From assembly GCA_030600745.1 (NCBI GenBank), contig JAUVLL010000190.1:1-6653 (forward strand): a stretch of DNA of 6,653 bases. Direction: 5' to 3'. Below the pieces are notes generated by a model. That model saw nothing but the letters and a program-made list of their open reading frames with translations. It was not told the DNA's origin and did no database searches. Below are positions 1 to 6,653 of the stretch, in pieces. The translations under genes and the position numbers were made by a program. This DNA is from Spirochaetaceae bacterium. GTDB taxonomy: Bacteria > Spirochaetota > Spirochaetia > B11-G9. The first letter of the stretch is position 1, and every line of letters starts with the position of its first letter.

Positions 1-2
1 AC

Positions 3-97
3 CTACATCATCCAGTGCACCCCGGATGCGATGCGCATGTAACCGAAAGTTTAAGTGTGTGGATTACATACTAATTATCAGGCAAGTGCGGATGTAG
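3..97. repeat. Nested imperfect inverted repeat
   Basis: The outer arms are CTACATC (3-9) and GATGTAG (91-97), a perfect 7-bp match. Inside them lie ATGTAACC (37-44) and GGATTACAT (61-69), which pair over 8 bp with one bulged base around a 16-base loop. The sequence between outer and inner arms pairs poorly. No T-run follows, so it is not a standard terminator. I looked for the R boxes of an integron attC site (GTTRRRY / RYYYAAC) and did not find them. Confidence 0.4.
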
Positions 98-238
98 CCG
101 GTCTTTTGCACACAACCTCACGTAATCTCCCGCACGAGAAGCGTCCGCAGCAAAAAGACAGCCGGGACAAAAGTTAATGACGCAGCAGCAAATGACAGAT
201 ATAATAGCAATATGATTTTTTTCAAAATATTTCTCCAT
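71..238 (-). CDS. Doubtful small secreted-type hypothetical protein (55 aa)
   Basis: I do not recognise this protein and doubt that it is real. Starting at the ATG at 238-236, the minus strand encodes 55 residues beginning MEKYFEKNHIAIISV. A short lysine-containing start is followed by a hydrophobic stretch (about residues 9-30) that includes five cysteines and ends in a plausible signal peptidase I site (LFA then AD). The remaining ~25 residues are polar and basic. The frame can extend upstream to 277, overlapping the first ten bases of mfd. Against it: there is no Shine-Dalgarno sequence, the tail lies in the repeat-containing higher-GC segment, and overlapping frames there are also open. 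In favour: it lies outside any other gene, and a minus-strand TATAAT is present at 251-246. Confidence 0.15.
   Translation of the reverse strand: MEKYFEKNHIAIISVICCCVINFCPGCLFAADASRAGDYVRLCAKDRLHPHLPDN
87..159. repeat. Two interleaved inverted-repeat pairs
   Basis: TGCGGA (87-92) is complementary to TCCGCA (144-149). GTCTTTTGC (101-109) is complementary to GCAAAAAGAC (150-159) apart from one extra A. The arms occur in the order 1, 2, 1', 2', so the helices cross rather than nest; as RNA this would be an H-type pseudoknot topology. Arms are short and chance pairing is possible. Confidence 0.3.
177..205 (+). promoter_or_regulatory. Putative sigma-70-type promoter for mfd
   Basis: A perfect -10 hexamer TATAAT sits at 200-205. 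Seventeen bases upstream is ATGACG (177-182), matching four of six bases of TTGACA. Transcription would start near 212, giving a leader of about 56 bases before the mfd ATG. The -35 match is modest and AT-rich DNA yields TATAAT by chance, but position and spacing are right. Confidence 0.45.
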
Positions 239-267
239 AGATACCATTATAATTTTCGGATATTTAT

Positions 268-3200
268 ATGATAACATTATTCATAAATTATCTAGATTCA
301 ATATTAAATGATTATTCAGCATATAAAAAGACACTGGACACCATTATTAGTAATAATTTTCCAATAAAAATTGAAGGTGCAGACGGTTTTTTCAGAAATT
401 ATCTTATAAACAAGCTGTCAGTTTTGTCAGGAACAAGTACACTTGTCATAACCCCCACGGAGAAAGAAGCTGCAACAGTTCTAAAAGACTTTCAAATAAT
501 GAATAATAATGTTTGTTATTTCCCCGGATGGGAAAACATAATATTCAGTGGTAATAACTATCAATCTGATATTGCAGGCAGGCGGGTTAACTATCTCTCA
601 GAGCTTTTAACAAATAAAGACATGGTTATTGTACTTTCTCTTAAGACATTTTTAACACCTGTACCTCCTCCTTCCTTTATTAAGGAAAGGATTGTAAAAT
701 TAAATACTGGAGATAGTATTGACCCTGTCAGATGGGAAGAGCTGCTTGTTTCATACGGTTATCTTCGTGTTATTAAAGTAGCAGTGCCGGGCGAATTTTC
801 TCTTAAAGGGGAAGTATTGGATATATTCCCTCATGGCGGCGATTCTGCCATACGAATTGTATATGAGTGGGATGAGGTTGAAGAGATAAAGTTTTTTGAT
901 CCATTAACTCAGAAATCAAAAGAAAAACTCGAAAATATAACCATATATCCTGCAACAGAAATTTTATGGGATAAAGAACGTATTGATTCTCTTAAAACTA
1001 TTCTGAAAGGCGGCAGGGAAAATCTGGAGATGCTTGAAGAAGGGAAAAGCTGCAGGAATGAAGAGTTCATGTTCCCCGCTACTTTTAATGAATCAGGAAG
1101 CCTGATTGATTATCTGAGTAATAATTCAAATATTGTACTAATACATGAGGATAGACTGTTAAATACATGGGAAATTCTTATAAAAGAAACAAAAGAACTA
1201 TATAACCGTGCCAGACGGGAAGATCTTCCATGTATTGAGCCGGAATTGGTACTTAAAGATTATGAAACGCTTGTTAATTCTGTAAACAGGAAGATAGTTT
1301 TTCCTGATATAGCAAATCCCGATGATTCAAGGATTAGATTTTCATATGAACATGCAAGATCCTTCTTTGGAAATATAATCTATCTTAAAGAAGAGTTGGA
1401 TAAACTTAAAGACGCCGGTTATAAAATTATCATATTTTCAGAATCTGAAGTACAGGCGACAAGAATTGGTCATATTCTTAGAGATTATGATCTGGATATT
1501 ATTCCGGAAAGTATTTCAGAAGGATTTTCTCTTCCGGAGCTTAAACTAATTGCCATTCAGGAAAATGAGATATTCGGCAGAAGGCGGAGGGTTCCCGAAT
1601 CTGTAGGACGGGTCAAGAGTCAGGTTATAGACAGCTTTATTGAATTAAATCCCGGGGACTATGTAGTTCATATCAATTATGGAATAGGCCGGTTTCGTAG
1701 AATTGACCGTATTAAGGCTGCAGGGACAGAGAGGGACTATATAGAACTTGAATATAAGGATGATGAAACTATATTTATCCCTATCGAACAGGTAAATATG
1801 GTTCAAAAGTACATAGGCAAGCAGGGAGGAGCTCCTTCTCTTGACAGACTTGGTGGCAAATCCTGGGAAAACCGAAAGAAAAAGGTGAGGAAATCTGCCC
1901 GTGACCTTGCTGAGATGCTTATTGATCTTTATGCAAAGAGGAAAAAAGCCAGAGGTTACAAATTCCCAGAGGATACAGACTGGCAGATGGAGTTTGAAGC
2001 GGCATTTTCGTATGAGGAAACTGTTGATCAGTTAAAATGTGTAGAAGAGGTTAAATCTGATATGGAGAGTGATCAGCCTATGGACAGGCTGATATGCGGA
2101 GATGTTGGATACGGAAAAACAGAAATTGCAATGAGAGCAGCTTTTAAGTCAGTTGTTTCAGGGAAACAGGTTGCATTTCTAGCTCCTACAACAATACTTG
2201 CAGAGCAGCATTATGAGAACTTTGAAGAGAGATTTAAAGGGTACCCGGTAAAAATTGCCATGATCAGCAGATTTGTACCTGCTAAGGAACAAAAGAAGAT
2301 ACTTGAAAAGACAAAGAACGGGTCAATAGACCTTTTAATTGGAACACATAGAATCATCCAAAAAGATGTTGCATTTAAAGATCTTGGCCTTTTTATTACT
2401 GATGAAGAGCAGCGTTTTGGTGTTAAAGATAAAGAAAAGCTTAAGAAACTCAAAAATTCAATAGACAGTTTAAGTCTTTCTGCTACTCCAATTCCAAGAA
2501 CACTTCATATGTCTCTTATAAAGATCAGGGATATGTCCATTCTGGAAACTGCACCTCGCAGCAGGCGTCCTATAAAAACCATTATTCAGGAATTCAATGA
2601 AGAAGTAATTTCGGCTGCGGTCAGAAAAGAGGTGGAACGGGGTGGGCAGGTATTTTTTCTTCATAACAGGGTGGAAACTCTGCTTCCTACAAGAATATTT
2701 CTTGAACAACTAATGCCTGAGCTGCTTATAGAGACGGCTCATGGTCAAATGAGCAGCAGTCGGCTGGAGGATGTGATGCATCGTTTTATTCATGGCGGGT
2801 TTCATGTTCTTGTTGCAACAACGATAATTGAAAACGGGATAGATATTCCTAATGTTAATACAATTATTATAGATAGAGCTGATATGTATGGTGTTAGTCA
2901 GTTATACCAGTTACGGGGTAGAGTAGGCAGATCAGATAAACGCGCGTATGCTTATCTTCTCTATCCTGAAAAAAGAGCTCTTTCAGACATTGCTATGAAA
3001 CGTCTTTCGATAATATCAGATCATACAGAGCTTGGTTCCGGGTTTAAAATAGCTTTGAAAGATCTTGAAATCAGGGGTGCCGGAAATCTACTGGGGAGAC
3101 AACAGCATGGAGAAATACTTTCCGTAGGTTTTGATATGTATCTTCGTATACTGGATGATGCGATTGCAGAAATGAGTAATACGGTAGAAGAAACAGCTCC

Positions 3201-3639
3201 GGAAGTAGTACTTGATCTCGATTATTCCGGCTTTATCCCAAATGACTATATAAGCAATCAAACGGAAAAAATGGAGATTTATAAAAAGATATCTTCCATA
3301 CAGGCAGATTATGATCTGGGCAGGATTGTGTCTGAACTTGAAGACAGGTTTGGACCTCTCCCTGATGAAGTAAACAGCCTCCTTTCAATTTCTGAACTTA
3401 GAATAATATGTAAAAAACTCTTTATCAGCTCATTAAAAGAGAAAAAAGGGGAGATTCGTATTACATTTTCAAAGGTTTCAATTATTTCAGTAGATAAGGT
3501 CCTAAGAATAATAAATGAGAGTAAGGGTGCTGTAAGACTGGATCCTCAAAATCCGCAGAATCTTATTATGAACAGCGGGAGAATAGGTCTTAAAGATAAA
3601 TCAGAATTTATTAGAGAAAAATTGCATTATCTTGTATAA
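268..3639 (+). CDS. mfd: Transcription-repair coupling factor Mfd
   Basis: Mfd is a cytoplasmic DNA translocase that binds RNA polymerase stalled at template-strand lesions, pushes it off using ATP and recruits UvrA for nucleotide excision repair. At 1123 aa it is full length (E. coli Mfd is 1148). The UvrB-like N-terminal region spans about residues 1-340 and includes the section near 165-200 that aligns with the UvrA-contact domain. The RNA polymerase-interacting domain begins near 460 (PGDYVVHINYGIG). The motor follows: Walker A GDVGYGKT (K617), DEEQ box (712-715), SATPIPRTL (738-746), TTIIENGIDIPN (about 851-862), QLRGRVGR (881-888) and the translocation motif with EIRGAGNLLG (934-943). 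The C-terminal TRCF domain runs from about 978 to 1075. No key motor residue is missing. The ATG at 268 suits the family's N-terminus; its ribosome-binding site is weak (CGGA at 257-260). ptsP follows after 30 bases. Confidence 0.97.
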   Translation: MITLFINYLDSILNDYSAYKKTLDTIISNNFPIKIEGADGFFRNYLINKLSVLSGTSTLVITPTEKEAATVLKDFQIMNNNVCYFPGWENIIFSGNNYQSDIAGRRVNYLSELLTNKDMVIVLSLKTFLTPVPPPSFIKERIVKLNTGDSIDPVRWEELLVSYGYLRVIKVAVPGEFSLKGEVLDIFPHGGDSAIRIVYEWDEVEEIKFFDPLTQKSKEKLENITIYPATEILWDKERIDSLKTILKGGRENLEMLEEGKSCRNEEFMFPATFNESGSLIDYLSNNSNIVLIHEDRLLNTWEILIKETKELYNRARREDLPCIEPELVLKDYETLVNSVNRKIVFPDIANPDDSRIRFSYEHARSFFGNIIYLKEELDKLKDAGYKIIIFSESEVQATRIGHILRDYDLDIIPESISEGFSLPELKLIAIQENEIFGRRRRVPESVGRVKSQVIDSFIELNPGDYVVHINYGIGRFRRIDRIKAAGTERDYIELEYKDDETIFIPIEQVNMVQKYIGKQGGAPSLDRLGGKSWENRKKKVRKSARDLAEMLIDLYAKRKKARGYKFPEDTDWQMEFEAAFSYEETVDQLKCVEEVKSDMESDQPMDRLICGDVGYGKTEIAMRAAFKSVVSGKQVAFLAPTTILAEQHYENFEERFKGYPVKIAMISRFVPAKEQKKILEKTKNGSIDLLIGTHRIIQKDVAFKDLGLFITDEEQRFGVKDKEKLKKLKNSIDSLSLSATPIPRTLHMSLIKIRDMSILETAPRSRRPIKTIIQEFNEEVISAAVRKEVERGGQVFFLHNRVETLLPTRIFLEQLMPELLIETAHGQMSSSRLEDVMHRFIHGGFHVLVATTIIENGIDIPNVNTIIIDRADMYGVSQLYQLRGRVGRSDKRAYAYLLYPEKRALSDIAMKRLSIISDHTELGSGFKIALKDLEIRGAGNLLGRQQHGEILSVGFDMYLRILDDAIAEMSNTVEETAPEVVLDLDYSGFIPNDYISNQTEKMEIYKKISSIQADYDLGRIVSELEDRFGPLPDEVNSLLSISELRIICKKLFISSLKEKKGEIRITFSKVSIISVDKVLRIINESKGAVRLDPQNPQNLIMNSGRIGLKDKSEFIREKLHYLV

Positions 3640-3657
3640 TAGCATATCTGGAATATT

Positions 3658-3661
3658 GGAG
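3658..3661 (+). promoter_or_regulatory. Ribosome-binding site of ptsP
   Basis: GGAG lies eight bases before the ATG at 3670. It fixes the ptsP start and is the only strong Shine-Dalgarno sequence among the three genes of the window. No terminator lies in the 30-base gap after mfd, so ptsP is probably translated from an mfd-ptsP transcript. Confidence 0.75.
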
Positions 3662-3669
3662 TTGAAAAA

Positions 3670-5928
3670 ATGAAAAAAACGTTTGATCTTATCTGTAGTG
3701 TCCGGGAGCTTACAAGTATTTTCAATACAAAAACAAATATTACGGGGCTTCTTAAAATAGTAGTAAAATTAGTGGCAAAGCATATGCAGACAGAAGCCTG
3801 CTCTGTTTTCCTTTTGGATGATTCTACCGAAGAGCTTGTTTTAAGGGCTACTGCAGGTTTGAATCCTGAATTTGTGGGGAAGATCAGATTAGCTCCCGGG
3901 GAGGGTGTTACAGGACGTTCTATGAAAGAACGTAAACCGATAAATATCCCCCGGGGATCAGATGATCCGGGATTTAAACATGTTCCAGGTATGAACGAGG
4001 AACAGTACAACTCGATTCTTGCAGTTCCTATACTGTATCAATCAGAGATACTCGGTGTTTTGGTTTTGGAAGATCCCTCAATTGATTATTATAATTCTCA
4101 CGATATTAAAACTTTACAGGCAATAACTTCCCAGCTTGCCACATTTTTGGAAAATGCCAGAACGCTTTTGCACATGACAACAAAAGACGGGAAAATTCAG
4201 AAAAAAAATTCAAATCTGCAGAAAAAATTTTATAAAGGAAAATCTGTTTCTGAAGGGATAGCGATAGGTAATGCTCTTTACCTGTCAGCATCAAACGACG
4301 GGATTCTGCTTACAACAGAGAATCTTCATTATATTGAGACAATGGCTGCATTTGAAGAAGCTCTGGAAGCATCAGTTACTCAGTTGGAAATTCTACAGGC
4401 GAAGATGGATGAAAATTTGTCTGAAGCAGGTTCTCTGATCTTTTCATCCCATCTTCTAATGCTCAGTGATGATAATTTTTCAGGCTCTGTTCGTGACTAT
4501 ATTACGGATGGTGAAAAACCTTCCAAAGCTATTATTCGCGTAGTTAATGAATATATTGAATTATTTATAAACAGTAAAAATATCAATGTTCAGGAAAAAA
4601 TCCTGGATCTAAAAGACCTTGGTCACCGAATGTTAAGAAATTTAACCGGTGAAATGAAGGAGGATGGGGATTATTCAGGTCAAATTATTATTGCAAAAGA
4701 GCTTATGCCTTCAGAACTTGTAAAGCTTGCAGCTCAGCATACTGAAGGTTTTATTCTTTATGGTACCGGATCTACAAGTCACATTTCCATACTTGCAAGA
4801 TCTCTGGAAGTACCTGTTGTTTTTTTGACAGATATTAATTTTTTTGTATCAGGTTATAATGGACTTCTTATTGTCGATGCTTTTCAGTCAAATGTTATTG
4901 TTGATCCGGATACAAAACTTGTTGATACCTACCTTCTGAATTTAAAGCATCTTGGGAAAAAAGAAACTGAAAAACCGGATATTCTGGATGAAAGTATTAC
5001 CAAAGACGGCAGGAAGATAAAAGTACAGGCAAATATCAATATTTTAAGTGATATAAGGTCTGCAAAGGAGTTTAAAGCAGAAGGAGTAGGTTTGTACAGG
5101 AGTGAATTTTTGTTTCTTATTAGAAACAATTTCCCTTCTGAAGAAGAGCAGTATTTAATATATAGACGTTTACTTGAACAAATGGAGGATGTTGTATTCA
5201 GGACTCTGGATATAGGGGGGGATAAAATTTTAGGAACAGCTGATAAGCCTGAAGATAATCCTTTTATGGGATTAAGAGGTCTTAGGTACAGTCTTAAAAA
5301 TCAGGATATCTTTATGGTACAACTGCGTGCACTTCTTAGAGCAGGTATAGGTTATAATTTAAAAATACTGTTTCCACTTGTAACAGGAATTGAAGATTTT
5401 AGAAAAGCATCCGGTATTGTTACTGAGGTAATTGAAAAATTACACCAGGAGGGAATAGATTCCGTTAAAAAACCACAGATTGGGGTTATGATTGAACTTC
5501 CTTCTGCAGTAATGATGGTGGATGAACTGGCTGAAGAAGCAGATTTCCTTAGTATTGGTACAAACGATCTTGTTCAGTATCTTCTTGGTATTGATAGAAA
5601 TAATGAGAATATAGCTGATCTGTATTCACCCCAGCATCCATCTGTCCTGCGGGCAATAAAAGAAATTATTAATGCAGCTCTTAAATATAACTGTCCTCTT
5701 TCGGTCTGTGGAAATGCTGCTGCAGATCCGGATATGCTGGAATATTTTATCGGGGCAGGAATAACTTCATTTAGTACAAATCACAGAATGATACAGTTTG
5801 TGAGACGCCAGATAAGTGAAATGAACTATGGCCATGCAAAATATTTTGCAAAAAAATCTCTTACTATGAGAACTGTTAAGGATATTCAGGAACTTATTGT
5901 CATGAAAAGGACTAAAATACAATTTTAA
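3670..5928 (+). CDS. ptsP: GAF-domain PEP-protein phosphotransferase (enzyme I Ntr, PtsP)
   Basis: This protein autophosphorylates from phosphoenolpyruvate on a histidine and should hand the phosphate to an HPr/NPr-type carrier, feeding a regulatory rather than sugar-transporting PTS. At 752 aa it matches E. coli PtsP (748), not ordinary enzyme I (~575). The GAF sensor domain spans about residues 20-165 (ACSVFLLDD; PGEGVTGRSM; ILAVPIL). A lysine-rich linker (about 168-188) leads to the enzyme I module, opening at KSVSEGIAIGNA. The phospho-histidine is H371 in STSHISILARS. By alignment with E. coli enzyme I, the PEP-site residues are R477, R511, E609, N632, D633, R643 and the acid/base C680, all present. 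Oddities: T366 replaces the first Gly of the GGxTSH signature, and CGE is CGN (N682). The downstream partners (NPr, EIIA-Ntr) are not in this window. It is predicted to be cytosolic, with no signal peptide or membrane segment. Confidence 0.93.
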   Translation: MKKTFDLICSVRELTSIFNTKTNITGLLKIVVKLVAKHMQTEACSVFLLDDSTEELVLRATAGLNPEFVGKIRLAPGEGVTGRSMKERKPINIPRGSDDPGFKHVPGMNEEQYNSILAVPILYQSEILGVLVLEDPSIDYYNSHDIKTLQAITSQLATFLENARTLLHMTTKDGKIQKKNSNLQKKFYKGKSVSEGIAIGNALYLSASNDGILLTTENLHYIETMAAFEEALEASVTQLEILQAKMDENLSEAGSLIFSSHLLMLSDDNFSGSVRDYITDGEKPSKAIIRVVNEYIELFINSKNINVQEKILDLKDLGHRMLRNLTGEMKEDGDYSGQIIIAKELMPSELVKLAAQHTEGFILYGTGSTSHISILARSLEVPVVFLTDINFFVSGYNGLLIVDAFQSNVIVDPDTKLVDTYLLNLKHLGKKETEKPDILDESITKDGRKIKVQANINILSDIRSAKEFKAEGVGLYRSEFLFLIRNNFPSEEEQYLIYRRLLEQMEDVVFRTLDIGGDKILGTADKPEDNPFMGLRGLRYSLKNQDIFMVQLRALLRAGIGYNLKILFPLVTGIEDFRKASGIVTEVIEKLHQEGIDSVKKPQIGVMIELPSAVMMVDELAEEADFLSIGTNDLVQYLLGIDRNNENIADLYSPQHPSVLRAIKEIINAALKYNCPLSVCGNAAADPDMLEYFIGAGITSFSTNHRMIQFVRRQISEMNYGHAKYFAKKSLTMRTVKDIQELIVMKRTKIQF

Positions 5929-5957
5929 ATCATGCTCTTTTGAAAACTCCGGTTCTC

Positions 5958-5986
5958 TTGAAATAATTTTCTATTTAAAATAATAT
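5958..5986 (+). promoter_or_regulatory. Possible weak promoter for trmB (leaderless)
   Basis: TTGAAA (5958-5963, five of six to consensus) is followed after 17 bases by TAATAT (5981-5986, four of six). The start expected seven bases beyond the -10 box is 5993, the A of the trmB ATG. That agrees with the absence of a Shine-Dalgarno sequence. The -10 match is poor, and the gap is AT-rich, so chance is a real alternative. Confidence 0.3.
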
Positions 5987-5992
5987 CCGCAC

Positions 5993-6653
5993 ATGCGGGA
6001 ATATGATAAAAGGGAAATTAGAAGCTATGTTTTAAGAACCGGGCGTTTAAGCAGGCTTCAGAAAAATGCTTTGGAAACTCTTTCTGATAGATATTCCATA
6101 CCTTTTCAGAACAAACATATCAATTTTGAGAAAATATTTGGTAATAATAACCCTGTTATAATTGAAATTGGTTTTGGAATGGGGCATGCAACTGCTGAAA
6201 TTGCTGATAAAAACAGGCATCAAAACTATATAGGAATGGAGGTTCACACCCCTGGTGTGGGAAAACTTCTTAGCCGGATTGATATTTTAAATTTATCAAA
6301 TCTTCGAATTATCCAATATGATGCTGTCCAGGTTATTAGAACAATGATCCCTCCAGGAAGCTTGAAGGGAGTTCATATTTTTTTTCCGGATCCATGGCCA
6401 AAGAAAAAACATAATAAAAGGAGACTTATCAAACATGAATTTATTGAGGAGCTGCTGCCTCTGATTAAAAAAGATGGTTATATCTATGCAGTTACAGACT
6501 GGGAGGATTATGCTGAGCAGATATTAAGGGTATTAAATCAGTTTACGGAACTTAAAAATCCTTACGGCACTTATGCTGATGGAATTGAATGGCGGCCTGA
6601 TACAAGTTTCGAGAAGAAGGGAATTAAGAAAAATCATAAAATTAGAGAAATTT
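5993..6653 (+). CDS. trmB: tRNA (guanine-46-N7)-methyltransferase TrmB, 3' end cut by window
   Basis: TrmB uses S-adenosylmethionine to methylate N7 of G46 in the tRNA variable loop. The visible 220 residues cover nearly the whole protein; by comparison with E. coli TrmB (239 aa) about ten residues are missing beyond the edge. The N-terminal block IRSYVLRTGRLSRLQ (9-23) matches the family. The SAM-binding loop is IIEIGFGMGHAT (56-67). E58, E83, D110, D133 and D169 align at a constant offset of 11 with E. coli E69, E94, D121, D144 (catalytic) and D180. FPDPWPKKKHNKRR (131-144) is the family signature, followed by VTDWEDYAE (167-175) and WRPDTSFEKKG (200-210). An in-frame stop at 5981-5983 makes the ATG at 5993 the only ATG that retains the conserved N-terminus. 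There is no ribosome-binding site. It lies 64 bases after ptsP with no clear terminator between. Confidence 0.95.
   Translation, partial: MREYDKREIRSYVLRTGRLSRLQKNALETLSDRYSIPFQNKHINFEKIFGNNNPVIIEIGFGMGHATAEIADKNRHQNYIGMEVHTPGVGKLLSRIDILNLSNLRIIQYDAVQVIRTMIPPGSLKGVHIFFPDPWPKKKHNKRRLIKHEFIEELLPLIKKDGYIYAVTDWEDYAEQILRVLNQFTELKNPYGTYADGIEWRPDTSFEKKGIKKNHKIREI

Larger units (their letters stand above)
1..199. other. Non-coding leader region of higher GC, with inverted repeats
   Basis: This stretch shows no convincing gene on either strand. Its GC content is about 49% by hand count over the first 180 bases, against about 22% in the first lines of mfd and roughly 30-45% elsewhere in the window. 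It contains an 8-bp palindrome ATGCGCAT (31-38) and several imperfect inverted repeats, listed separately. A short reading frame enters from the left edge and stops at 40-42 (last residues PDAMRM). It could be the tail of an upstream gene, but another frame stays open to about position 99, so frame choice is unsupported. The region could be a dispersed intergenic repeat, a structured RNA or the remnant of a mobile sequence; the sequence alone does not decide. Confidence 0.5.

Noticed and set aside
1..180. Integron attC site
   Set aside because: The region has palindromic structure of suitable size, but no GTTRRRY or RYYYAAC core was found on either strand.
2211..2709. Two minus-strand open frames of about 80 codons inside mfd
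   Set aside because: They lie opposite the conserved helicase motifs of mfd, have no recognisable domains and are explained as shadows of the coding strand.
3635..3640. TATAAT at the mfd stop codon as a ptsP promoter
   Set aside because: No -35-like hexamer occurs at a 16-18 base spacing, and the match is created by the Val codon and stop codon.
3627..4010. Minus-strand open frame of 127 codons over the start of ptsP
   Set aside because: It overlaps the mfd end, the ptsP ribosome-binding site and the GAF domain coding region; its protein resembles no family and is a shadow frame.
4825..4860. Perfect TTGACA (4825-4830) and TATAAT (4855-4860) inside ptsP
   Set aside because: They are 24 bases apart, too far for a sigma-70-type promoter, and lie within conserved coding sequence.
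5938..5965. Possible terminator after ptsP (GAAAAC/GTTCTC)
   Set aside because: The stem is about five pairs with a mismatch and no T-run follows, so termination is not supported.
6047..6247. Minus-strand open frame of 66 codons near the right edge
   Set aside because: The plus strand here encodes the SAM-binding half of TrmB with conserved motifs, so this is a shadow frame.

Overview
The window carries three co-directional (+) genes: a complete mfd (transcription-repair coupling factor), a complete ptsP-type gene (GAF domain plus PEP-protein phosphotransferase, i.e. enzyme I of the nitrogen-type PTS), and a nearly complete trmB (tRNA guanine-46 N7-methyltransferase) cut off by the right edge. 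All three are housekeeping or regulatory families. I see no mobile element, CRISPR array, rRNA or tRNA gene, and no clearly new system.

Organism: a low-GC bacterium (much of the coding DNA is roughly 30-40% GC, A/T-rich at third codon positions). From memory of family members, the Mfd wording (for example FLTPVPPP near residue 130 and GFDMYLRILDDAIAE near residue 955) looks most like spirochaete Mfd proteins. An incomplete, regulatory-only PTS would also suit spirochaetes. This is an inference without a database search.

Layout: positions 1-267 have no convincing gene. The first ~200 bases are about 49% GC and contain several imperfect inverted repeats. The DNA then becomes very AT-rich, with a likely mfd promoter (-10 TATAAT at 200-205). 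A short minus-strand ORF (71-238) with a signal-peptide-like start lies here and is doubtful. mfd occupies 268-3639. A 30-base gap with a good GGAG ribosome-binding site leads to ptsP (3670-5928). A 64-base gap without a clear terminator leads to trmB (5993 to the edge), which lacks a Shine-Dalgarno sequence and may be leaderless.

How they fit together: the short gaps and common direction suggest mfd and ptsP are one transcription unit, with trmB either read through or started from its own weak promoter. Mfd removes stalled RNA polymerase and recruits UvrA. PtsP would sense a small molecule through its GAF domain and pass phosphate from PEP to an HPr/NPr-type carrier. TrmB makes m7G46 in tRNA. 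No direct biochemical link among the three is known to me, so the grouping may only reflect co-expression of growth-related genes.
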